NCBI GenBank assembly: GCA_938743325.2
Contig: OW568863.1
Coordinates: 124,001 to 188,000, forward strand
Direction: 5' to 3'
DNA from: Pycnococcus provasolii
Lineage: Eukaryota > Chlorophyta > Pseudoscourfieldiophyceae > Pseudoscourfieldiales > Pycnococcaceae
Length of the DNA stretch: 64,000 nt
The notes under the pieces are model-generated. The model saw only the letters and a list, made by a program, of their open reading frames with translations, had not been told where the DNA came from and ran no database searches. Shown here in pieces: positions 49,926-58,068 of the stretch (position 1 is its first letter; each line of letters starts with the position of its first letter). Both the position numbers and the translations under genes were made by a program.

Positions 49926-51218
49926 ATGGCCGGCGCCAACAACAACAGCAACGTGGTGCAGGGCGGATTCCCGTCGAACATTTTCGTCACGAAGCCCCAA
50001 GAAAATCTCGAGTGCAGCATTTGCCTAGACGTGAAAAGAGATCCGGTTTCTTTGTGCCAAGAGGGACACACGTTCTGCCGTGGGTGCATAACACGTGCAA
50101 GAAAGCCACCAAGGTTCAAGTGTCCGACGTGCAGAGAAAGCATTCCTGCAAGTGCAACTTATACGAAGAATCGCACAGAGAAAGAGATCATCGAGCAACT
50201 CATCACCAAGTGCGAGTACGCCACGCCTCAGTCCTCAGCGGCGGCGGCGCCTTCAACGGCATCGCGCAAGCGAACACGAGGTGCAGCCTCGTCGTCGAAC
50301 GGAACACAGCCGACGGAGTTTTGCACGTGGACGGGACCGCTCGACAAGCGCGACGCGCATATTAACGAGTGCGAGTATGCACTCGTTACGTGCAAGTTTG
50401 CAGGGTGCCGTACAAGTGTGCGGCGAAGGGATCAAGGAGAGCACGAGGAGCAGTGCCCGCGTCGCCCTGTGGAGTGCACGATGTGCAACAAGCTCGTGCC
50501 ATCAGAGGAGATGGAACATCACGCTGATAGACAGTGCACGCAACGCTTCGTCGCATGCCCAAACGAGTGTGGGGAGCAGATCAGAGCCGCAGAGATGGAT
50601 GCGCACCTCAAGGAGCACTGCAAGCTTGCGCTCGTGACGTGTCCATACGCATCGGTGGGCTGTTGCTGGAAGAAGGATCGGCGCGAAAAGCTGCGTGAGC
50701 ATCTGAATGATGCGGTCGAAAACCACGCGAGACTGCAAGTAGCGGCGCTTGAGCAGAGCCGTCCTTCGAATGACACCAAGAAGGTGCGCTGGAAGTTTGA
50801 GAATGCGCGTGCAAAAATCGAAAATGGTCCCGAAGTGGTGTTTTTTTCACCATCGTTTACCTTACCTGGATACAATGGAGTGAATTCCGAACTTAATGTG
50901 TGTGGCGGTTATGGACGTTTCTTTTTGGGGATGAACATTAAGCCTAATCTCGAATCAACTGACTTGTGCATTGACGAGATAAAATTTAGTGTGATGGACG
51001 TTGATGGTGATGGAAATGAAACCGTTGGCGAATCAAAGACTGCAACGACCAACTATACTGCTCATCATGACGGTGATATATTTACCTTTATGCATAAAAG
51101 TTTTGGTGACAGATCTGAAGTCCTTAACAAGTACGTATGCAACGATGGTTCGATGCTTTTTGAGGTAGAGATGCGTGTGCGACACAGAGCAGGAAGAGCC
51201 ATCGAATTGAGGAGCTAA
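49926..51218 (+). CDS. TRAF-like RING finger E3 ubiquitin ligase
   Basis: A 430-residue protein. The ATG at 49926 (MAGANNNSNVVQGG) is used; earlier in-frame starts are TTG only. The RING domain (CSICLDVKRDP, GHTFCRGCI, FKCPTCRESI; about 30-72) has all eight Cys/His ligands, so E3 activity is likely. Then come TRAF-type zinc fingers (about 130-270), with Cys/His spacing seen in HINECEYALVTCKFAGC, VECTMCNKLVPSEEMEHH, VACPNECGEQIRAAEM and LVTCPYASVGC. The C-terminal 140 residues (KVRWKFENARAKIENG, then NVCGGYGRFFLGMNI) resemble a divergent MATH/TRAF-C beta-sandwich. The overall order RING, TRAF-Zn, MATH-like is that of TRAFs and their protist relatives. Substrate unknown. Confidence 0.85.
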   Translation: MAGANNNSNVVQGGFPSNIFVTKPQENLECSICLDVKRDPVSLCQEGHTFCRGCITRARKPPRFKCPTCRESIPASATYTKNRTEKEIIEQLITKCEYATPQSSAAAAPSTASRKRTRGAASSSNGTQPTEFCTWTGPLDKRDAHINECEYALVTCKFAGCRTSVRRRDQGEHEEQCPRRPVECTMCNKLVPSEEMEHHADRQCTQRFVACPNECGEQIRAAEMDAHLKEHCKLALVTCPYASVGCCWKKDRREKLREHLNDAVENHARLQVAALEQSRPSNDTKKVRWKFENARAKIENGPEVVFFSPSFTLPGYNGVNSELNVCGGYGRFFLGMNIKPNLESTDLCIDEIKFSVMDVDGDGNETVGESKTATTNYTAHHDGDIFTFMHKSFGDRSEVLNKYVCNDGSMLFEVEMRVRHRAGRAIELRS

Positions 51219-51328
51219 TCGCTGACAGCATGCAATTACGGTTAAAAGTTTTACCATCAACATCAACAACATACAGTAATAAACCAATACCAAATTAGGA
51301 AGAAACAGAAATACGAAGGTTACTTGCT

Positions 51329-53092
51329 CTACGCGAGCGTCGCGCGCACGACACCACCGTACAGCGTCGCCGTGTCCGATGCGTCGAGGGACAGCGCCGA
51401 CATCGACGACGACAAACCCTTCGCGAGACGGCGATTCTCGCCAAGCGCGTCCAGTGCACGGTCAAGCTCGTTCAAGTTCAAGTCCACCTGCTTGCGATCC
51501 TCATCCTCCACGCGCAGGTCCTTGAAGCGCACCTTGCCCTGCGAAAACTCGTTGGGTGCCACGAAGGCGATGTACTCCGCGCCCACGCGATTCGCGTAGT
51601 CGAATGCCGCCCCAGCCTTCTTCTTCGCCTCGAGCATGAGATCGACGCGTGCACCGCCCGCGCGAAGGCCAGCTGCCACCGTCATCGCCGGTCCCTGCAT
51701 ATCCGCGCTGAACGGCGCAACCACAACGTCCACATTCCTCGGCAGATGCGGCAGCTGACCACGCTCCTTGAGCAGCTCAACGATGACGCAGTCGCCAAAT
51801 CCAAATCCGCACGCTGGAACCTCGGTCATCGCGCCGTACAGGCTGAGCAGGCGATCGTAACGCCCACCACCCATAATCGCTCTCAGCTCGCCTCGCACGT
51901 CGAATGCCTCGAACACGACGCCAGTGTAGTACGCCAGCCCTCGAACGAGGCTTGCATCGAACTTGAGCCAGTCGCCGAACCCGTATGCGTTCGCGAGCTC
52001 GAAGACGCTCTCGAGATCCTTCATGCCCTCGCCGTCGCTCACGCCTGAATCCTTTGCCAGCGTGCGCAGAGCATCGAGGTTGGGACATGCGAGCATCGCG
52101 AGAACGCGCTTTGACACGTCGGCGGGAAGCTTCGCCACCTCCAGCAGCTGCTCCTCGACCGCCTCCGCGCCAATCTTGTCCAGCTTGTCGAGAATCACGC
52201 AGACGGGCGCAAACGACTCGGTGGGAACACCCGCGGCGGCGAGCACGTCTCCCATCACCTTGCGGCTGTTCACCTTGATTTTGACGTCGGCGTTCGTGAT
52301 GCCCACGCTCTTGAAGAAGAACACCGCGGTGGAGAGAAGCTCCACCTCCGCGGAGACGGATCGGCACCCGATGATGTCAACGTTCCACTGGTAGTGCTCT
52401 CGCTTGCGCCCACGCTGGATCGCCTCGTAGCGCCAGCACTGCGGGATGGAGTACCACTTGAGCGGCAGAATCTGGCTGTGCGCTCTCCCGAGCGCCATGC
52501 GCGCGAGCGTGGGTGTCATCTCCGGCCTGAGCGTCACCTCCTCCCCATCCCCGTCAACGAATCCGTACATCTGGCTGGTGATTTCCTCGCCCGCCTTTCG
52601 CTTGTACAGTTCCTGCCTCTCGAGAACCGGCGCGTCGAAGAGTTCGAAACCGCTCGCCCTTGCCGCCGCGTGGAACTTGTCGAAGAGCCACGTCTGCAGC
52701 CGGTAGTCGTCTGGGTAGAAGTCTCGCGTTCCGCTCGGCGGTTCGAGTTTGACTGGCGGTTGCTGCATAACCTCGAAACCGACGCCTCCCGCGAGTTTTC
52801 GTTTCTTCTGCTCTTCCTCTGCTCTCAGCCTCTTCGCTTCTTCCTTGGCAGCTTTTTCCGCAGCCTTGGCAGCTTTTTTCTCCGCCTTTCTCGCCTCCTT
52901 TTCCTCCGCGGAGAGCGACGCGTTCGATTCTGAACCTGCCAATGCCGCTGCCGCCGCCGCCTCGTTGTTCCTGTTGCTATTCATCGCGTCAGTGTTCGTA
53001 TTTGGTTTCTGCCGGCTGGACGACGCTGACGGCACTTGTGGAACTGGCGCGGAGGATGCTGACGCTGACGCTGACGACTTGCTTTGTCCCAT
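51329..53092 (-). CDS. HARS: Histidyl-tRNA synthetase (class II)
   Basis: A 587-residue single-exon protein. It charges tRNA-His with histidine. The ATG at 53092 (MGQSKSSASAS) is chosen; the frame upstream reaches only a TTG. Residues 1-100 are low-complexity then a Lys/Glu/Ala-rich basic helix (EEKEARKAEKKAAKAAEKAA), as in eukaryotic synthetase appendices. The core starts PPSGTRDFYPDD (motif 1 region). Motif 2 is CWRYEAIQRGRKREHYQWNVDIIG. The His-specific LVRGLAYYTGVVFEAF is HisA, and motif 3 is ACGFGFGD. The anticodon-binding domain (NVDVVVAPFSADMQGPAM) follows. No organelle transit peptide is clear, so it is likely cytosolic. Dual targeting remains possible. Confidence 0.95.
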   Translation of the reverse strand: MGQSKSSASASASSAPVPQVPSASSSRQKPNTNTDAMNSNRNNEAAAAAALAGSESNASLSAEEKEARKAEKKAAKAAEKAAKEEAKRLRAEEEQKKRKLAGGVGFEVMQQPPVKLEPPSGTRDFYPDDYRLQTWLFDKFHAAARASGFELFDAPVLERQELYKRKAGEEITSQMYGFVDGDGEEVTLRPEMTPTLARMALGRAHSQILPLKWYSIPQCWRYEAIQRGRKREHYQWNVDIIGCRSVSAEVELLSTAVFFFKSVGITNADVKIKVNSRKVMGDVLAAAGVPTESFAPVCVILDKLDKIGAEAVEEQLLEVAKLPADVSKRVLAMLACPNLDALRTLAKDSGVSDGEGMKDLESVFELANAYGFGDWLKFDASLVRGLAYYTGVVFEAFDVRGELRAIMGGGRYDRLLSLYGAMTEVPACGFGFGDCVIVELLKERGQLPHLPRNVDVVVAPFSADMQGPAMTVAAGLRAGGARVDLMLEAKKKAGAAFDYANRVGAEYIAFVAPNEFSQGKVRFKDLRVEDEDRKQVDLNLNELDRALDALGENRRLAKGLSSSMSALSLDASDTATLYGGVVRATLA

Positions 53093-53493
53093 ATACGGCT
53101 TCCTTCCCAGCCTCTTGCTGATGGACAAAAGGCACTTTTTCAGGTACAAACAAGTCCCAGAGCCGTACCAGGACGACGACGGTGCGCCACCAATGACCGA
53201 GGACGAGATGGTGACGACGGTGACGTTGATAGAGCTGCACAACCTTTTAAAAAAAAGTGAGGAAAAAGCCAGCCAGCGGTTTTCACGATGCGCGATAAAG
53301 ATTCGTCCAAAGCGACCTGATCTGATCTGCTGACCGATTACTTTCGTATGTACTTTCGTATGATGGGGAGTGCGCCGAGGGAGAGGTTTCCAAAAGCCGC
53401 CGCCGGGGACCCAAAGAGAGAAAGAGAGAGAGAGGGGGGGGAAAGGGGCAGAATGGGGCCCACTCCTGTTCGTAACCCTACTTCCTAGGGGAA

Positions 53494-53520
53494 CCCTAAC
53501 CCTAACCCTAACCCTAACCC
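53494..53520 (+). repeat. Interstitial (CCCTAA)4 array
   Basis: Four CCCTAA units plus CCC, just outside the inverted-repeat element and 402 bp upstream of the HisRS start (minus strand). Confidence 0.85.
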
Positions 53521-53545
53521 AATACCCTAACAGGATCCTTTACTG

Positions 53546-53556
53546 GGGGGAACTTT
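53546..53556 (+). repeat. Left target-site duplication
   Basis: GGGGGAACTTT immediately adjoins the left end of the inverted-repeat element and is repeated in the same orientation at 53957-53967. Confidence 0.8.
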
Positions 53557-53670
53557 GAGTTTTTTTGCAAAGTTGGATGTTTTTGCCCAAATCCTTTGCA
53601 AAGTTGGATGTTTTTCTAACCCTAACCCTAACCCTAACCCTAAGTCCCTACAACCTGGGTTTAGGTCGGG
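53557..53670 (+). repeat. Left terminal inverted repeat
   Basis: The arm order from the outer end is: GAGTTTTTTT, two GCAAAGTTGGATGTTTTT copies, CCCTAA units (53616-53643), then AGTCCCTACAACCTGGGT and TTAGGTCGGG. Confidence 0.85.
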
Positions 53671-53843
53671 ACAAAGTCGAGTGACTGCCCAAAGCCGTGT
53701 GACTGCCCAAAGGTTAGGGCACCCGTCCCAAGCTAGTTGGTGAGGTTTATAACAGCCAATGACTCTCCACCTGGGATACCGACCAAACCAAATGCCTCTC
53801 GACCTGAAATACCGACCAAATCCAACTCAATGGACCACCCAGC

Positions 53844-53956
53844 CCCGACCTAAACCCAGGTTGTAGGGACTTAGGGTTAGGGTTAGGGTTAGGGTTAGAA
53901 AAACATCCAACTTTGCGAAGGATTTGGGCAAAAACATCCAACTTTGCAAAAAACTC
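53844..53956 (-). repeat. Right terminal inverted repeat
   Basis: Reverse complement of 53557-53670 with one substitution and one base missing from the T run. TTAGGG units occupy 53871-53898. Confidence 0.85.
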
Positions 53957-53967
53957 GGGGGAACTTT
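53957..53967 (+). repeat. Right target-site duplication
   Basis: GGGGGAACTTT directly follows the right terminal inverted repeat and matches 53546-53556. Confidence 0.8.
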
Positions 53968-54188
53968 TCCACATTCTTGATGGGTGGGTTCTTCTTGATG
54001 AGAGGGGGGATCCCCCAGTACCACCTAGGGTACTGCCACCTGTCTCTTCGCCCTTCGCCGGTTCTTGCAAGGCGGGTTCTTTTGCCGGACGTTAAGGGTA
54101 CTGTATTCGTAAGATTGGCGGCCGTTTCTAGGATTCTTCGGAATACAAGTAGTTGGTAACGCTACGGGTACGGGACGTTGACATCCAC

Positions 54189-57100
54189 ATGGCCGCCACC
54201 AGTCGTCGTAACCGTAATCGTGTTGCGCGTTTCATAGCGCGTCGGCCACTTTTCATCCTGTTAGTTGCAGGCACCGCTTCTATAGCATTAGCCGCCCTTG
54301 GACTCGTGCTGGGCAAATTCAGCGTATCAGCAAACAACAGCGGGTGGAGAAGTCGAGGAACCACCATCGCAAACAGAGACGCGCAAGTCACCATCATACA
54401 GTAAGTCTACCCTCTATCCATCCGTCGCGGGTGAACTTATTTCACTAACAACCTAACACACTAAATAAATGACACGTGACACAGGCAGGAAGAAGATGCG
54501 CTACGATTCGGTGACCCAGACGTGTGGAGAAGACTTCAGACAGAACCTGTCAAAATACGCGACGAAGAGGAAAGTAGGCGGAGAAGAAGACTGGACGAGA
54601 AAACGAGCGTGCCTCTGCCGTCGAGCTTGCCAGACTTGTTCGCCAACGTGAGTTTTTTCAAGACGGCTAGAGACATTATGTGTGAAGGCACACTCGAAGG
54701 AAGATACGACAATACCGCCGTCATCGCAAGGTGGAAGGCAAAAAAGCAACCGCTCCTTAAGCCCGACAGCCTGCGCGTGCTGTGCAACGCGGAAGAAAAG
54801 ACGCTCGATGCGCTCGAAAAGTCCGGGCACTGCTTGAAGTGCTACGATGGAACGTGCGCGCGTCCAACAAGCTTGACGACGCTCGTGCGCGAGTTCACGC
54901 GCACGCGTGGCGCCGACTGCGATGCGGTCGTGCGTGCATACGAAAGCAGCGAATTCGAGAACACCGCGAAGCCCTGGATCGCTGCGTGCATGCAGCAGCG
55001 ACGCGCCAAGCAGTACCCTTCGCAGTGTGCCTGGTTTGACGCGTGGATTGTCAATCATGATTTCACGCAGGATGCTGGAAATCTCGAGTACTCGTCTTCG
55101 TACTTCCCAATTCAGCGCGACGGACCCGTCGAGGAGGTGGGTAAAAAGATGTTGGACGAGATGCATAAATTTGGACGCGGGGGTGACGATGGAGTCGACG
55201 GAGTGTATGATATGACTGACGAAGGAATGAGCGACGCGTACCTCGATGAGGCGCTGTCAACTGATATGATTCTGAGCGTGGCGGCTGCCCTCGTCGTGTT
55301 CTTAGCAATGTTCATACACACGAGAAGCCCATGGCTGACGGCGGTTGGGTTTCTGCAAGTCGCTCTTTCATTTCCCACAGCCTTTTTCGTCTATCGGCTC
55401 GTGCTTGGCATCACATTCTTCCCATTTCTAAACTTCATCGGCGTTTTCGTCGTGTTTGGCATAGGTGCCGACGACGTCTTCGTGGCTGTGGATAAGTTTC
55501 GCAATGCGCAGCACCGCCTAGGGGATGGGGCTGATCTCGAGGAAATTGCGGCGGCGGCGCTGCCAGATGCCGCGACCGCCATGCTCCTCACCAGCGTCAC
55601 AACGGCCGCGGCATTCTTCGCCACCGCGGTATGTCCAGTCCCACCGATCCGGTGCTTCTCCATATTTCTCGGACTGCTCGTGAGCACGGACTATTTGCTC
55701 AACCTCGTGCTCGTGTGCCCAGCACTTTGCATTCACCATCGCTGGTCTCTTCGTGCAAAAAATGGAAATTGTTGCGTGGCTTGCTGCGTCGATGTCGTGG
55801 GTTGCGTAACCGGAAAAACGGCGGCGGCGGCGGCGGCAGCGGCGGACGACAGCGACAAAGGCGGTGGCGAAAAGACCAAATCGCCGCTCATCGCGAGCGT
55901 GCTCGAGATGTACCACGGCGCTTTGCACACGGTGCGCTACCCGCTGGCTGTTTTGTGCATTGGTGCTTTCATCTGGAGTGCGATCGTCGCCTCGAAAATA
56001 CCAAGTCCCACAAGCTCCGAAGTCCAGCTTCTGGCGGACAATCACCCTTTCACGCTATTCGGTCGCTGGTCGAAGCAGCTCCTCGGCGACGAGTTAGAGC
56101 GTGGCGAGGGTGGCTATGTTCATATTGTGTGGGGTTTGCATGCGGCGGACACGGGCAACTACCTGAATCCCGACTCGCATTCGAGGCTTGTGCTCGACAC
56201 CACATTCGATCCAAGCTCCGAGGATGCACAATTGTACATGCTGAACTTCGAGAAGCGATTGCTTTCGAAGCCATTTGCGAAGGCTGTATCCCCTGGGAAG
56301 CGCATAAGCGTGTTCGAGAAGTTCCGGGACTGGCTCGAGGAAAATTACCGCCGCCGGAAAAATGCCGCCTATTCGATGGCTGACGCGTATCGCACAAGCT
56401 GCGGCAATGCGACGAGTCTGCCCGTGCCACAATCTCACTTCCACGCTTGCATGCTCTCATTTGCTAGAGAGGAGGAAAATTCGAATGTGCTCGGCGATGG
56501 CGAGCGCGTCCGCATCATTCGCATGTACGTGCGCAGTGATGCCCGATTCGACTCGAGTTTTAACGTTCTTCGCTCTGCATGGACCGACTTTGAGAACTTC
56601 ATGAACGACGAACGCCGCCGCGTTGCACCACCTGGGGTGCGCAGCATGTTTCACAGCAGCGGGCACTTCCACTGGTACGACACGAATCGCTCGATGCTCG
56701 AGACTGCGGTTGAGGCTGGCGGTATTGCGCTGGCTGTTTCCGCCGCGGTGGTGTTCCTTAGTAGCCGTTCTCTGTCGGCGACGACGTTCGCGGTGGTGAG
56801 CATTGCATACGTGCTGACAGCCGTGACAGCTTGTGTGGTTGCTATGGGGTGGGAGCTTGGATTTTTGGAGGCGATCTGCTTCGCCATTCTGATTGGCCTT
56901 TCGTGCGACTTCGTCATACACTTCGTGCACGCCTACTGTCACGAGCGTGGCGACGTCTCTCGCGAGGACCGAGCGCGCTTCGCCGTCGTCAGCATGGGCC
57001 CGAGCATTCTCGCAGGTGCGTCTACGACGTTCAGCGCTGGCGTGGTTATGTTCTTTTGCGTGATTTCCTTCTTCCAAAAGTTTGGTCTCGTGCTCTTGCT

Positions 57101-57341
57101 GACCATGGCGCACGCGGTCATTGCGTGTTTCGTGGTGTTCCTCGTGCTTGCGGACACGCTGGGTCCGAATCGCCCGACGTACTTGTTTGATGTCGCGGTG
57201 GGATTCGTGTTTAAGGAGAGGGCGGAGGAGAAAGCTAGAGGATCCGCGTCGAATACAGAGTTGAAGACGAATCACGTGTTTGAGCCGAGCGACGACGAGG
57301 AGGACCAACAACGCCACGGTGGCAGCGTTGGGGCGGCGTAA
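54189..57341 (+). CDS. Dispatched/Patched-like RND transporter with sterol-sensing domain, two exons
   Basis: The CDS joins 54189..54400 and 54485..57341 (84-bp intron, GTAAGT...ACACAG), giving 1022 residues. Exon 1 encodes MAATSRRNRNRVARFIA then TM1 (LFILLVAGTASIALAALGLV). After a soluble loop come five helices forming a sterol-sensing domain with VFGIGADDVFVAVDKF (about 395-411), the Dispatched/Patched-type Asp-Asp motif in TM4. The second half repeats the plan with a GLSCDFVIHFVHAY motif (about 870) and terminal helices. The pseudo-twofold 1+5/1+5 arrangement and two proton-relay-like Asp motifs define RND/Patched/Dispatched proteins, which export lipids or lipidated proteins. Extracellular loops carry several Cys. 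A TGTAA poly(A) motif follows at 57355. Cargo is unknown. Confidence 0.87.
54401..54484 (+). other. Intron of the Dispatched-like gene
   Basis: GTAAGT donor, ACACAG acceptor. Splicing completes a CAG codon (TIIQ-QEEDALRFGD) and adds the first transmembrane helix that the downstream frame lacks. Confidence 0.85.
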
Positions 57342-57354
57342 CTAGTAAAAGTAG

Positions 57355-57359
57355 TGTAA
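57355..57359 (+). terminator. UGUAA poly(A) signal
   Basis: TGTAA, 13 bp after the stop of the Dispatched-like gene. Confidence 0.5.
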
Positions 57360-57819
57360 ACTAAAGGTTGTCTTGCATGAAGGGGGAGGGGGAGGGGAGG
57401 AGGGGGGTGAAGTCACAGAAAGGTCTTTACCTATTGTACACACCAGCCAGGTTGATAGAATAACTAAGGCTTTTAAAAACTAGTCTACGATAGTCTCCCA
57501 TAGGGCCTTCCTACCCGATGGATAGTACCAGGTATGTAGTTGGTAGACAATGAACGAACCAAGGCCAACCCCCCGCCTGCCAGGTGTTGCCCCCAACTGC
57601 CCAAGGAAAAGAAAGGCCCTCCGATGTCCGAGATCTGTGGGCAGACAGGTGTCCCACATGAAGGGACCTGTTGTGTCCCAGACCCCAAAACACGTTACAC
57701 GTTACACGTTGAGGTTGATGTCAATCAACATAAGTTGCTCACTGCTCCTGAGTCATGATTGATGAGTTTGCGAGGGCGAGCCAGCTCGAACAAGAGGTGT
57801 TTGCAAGCACCCAACCCAA

Positions 57820-57835
57820 CCCTAACCCTAAACCC
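57820..57835 (+). promoter_or_regulatory. Telo-box CCCTAACCCTAAACCC
   Basis: Telomere-like motif including the plant telo-box core AAACCC, 234 bp upstream of the phosphatase ATG. Function inferred. Confidence 0.4.
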
Positions 57836-58068
57836 GATGCAACACGTGTCTGCTGCACTGTGGCGAGGCATACTTCCTAAACCCCTCGCGCCTTTTCTGG
57901 CGCCGAAAACCTCCCCAGCTGTCATTCTGTCAGTGCCGCCCCAGTGCCGCCCCAGGGGAGCGGATCCGGGGAAGACTGCCGCGTGCAAGAAGACTGCCCT
58001 CCCTGCCCCGCCCTGCCCGAAGCAAAGCAGGCTTCTTTCTGTTCATTTCCGCCCCTTCCACTGCCTTC

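Larger units (their letters stand above)
53557..53956. mobile_element. Non-autonomous TIR DNA transposon (Mutator-like candidate), 400 bp
   Basis: The two ends are long inverted repeats: left 53557-53670 (114 bp), right 53844-53956 (113 bp), nearly identical (one indel in a T run and one substitution seen). The left starts GAGTTTTTTTGC and the right ends GCAAAAAACTC. Immediately outside both ends is the direct repeat GGGGGAACTTT. Long TIRs, a terminal GAG and a 9-11 bp target duplication are hallmarks of Mutator-like elements. The 173-bp interior has no gene, so it is a MITE-like non-autonomous copy. Each arm also contains a twofold GCAAAGTTGGATGTTTTT repeat and four to five CCCTAA units. The family (MULE or other) is inference. 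Confidence 0.8.
53093..54188. other. Intergenic region carrying telomere-like arrays and a TIR transposon
   Basis: Holds a (CCCTAA)4 array at 53494-53520 and the 400-bp inverted-repeat element at 53557-53956. Short open frames here translate the repeats and are not genes. Confidence 0.7.
57342..58068. other. Intergenic region with telo-box
   Basis: TGTAA at 57355-57359 after the previous stop, a G-rich tract (about 57381-57408), and CCCTAACCCTAAACCC at 57820-57835. No gene seen. Confidence 0.5.

Noticed and set aside
53494-53898. Head-to-head telomere fusion
   Set aside because: A fusion would read TTAGGG followed by CCCTAA. Here the order is CCCTAA then TTAGGG with unique sequence between and direct repeats outside, which fits an inserted element.
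53747-54070. Short frames over the transposon arms
   Set aside because: They translate telomere and TIR repeats (the same NPNPNP peptide appears from both arms), so they are repeat artefacts.
54501-55166. 221-codon minus-strand frame
   Set aside because: Antisense to exon 2 of the Dispatched-like gene; no recognisable domain.
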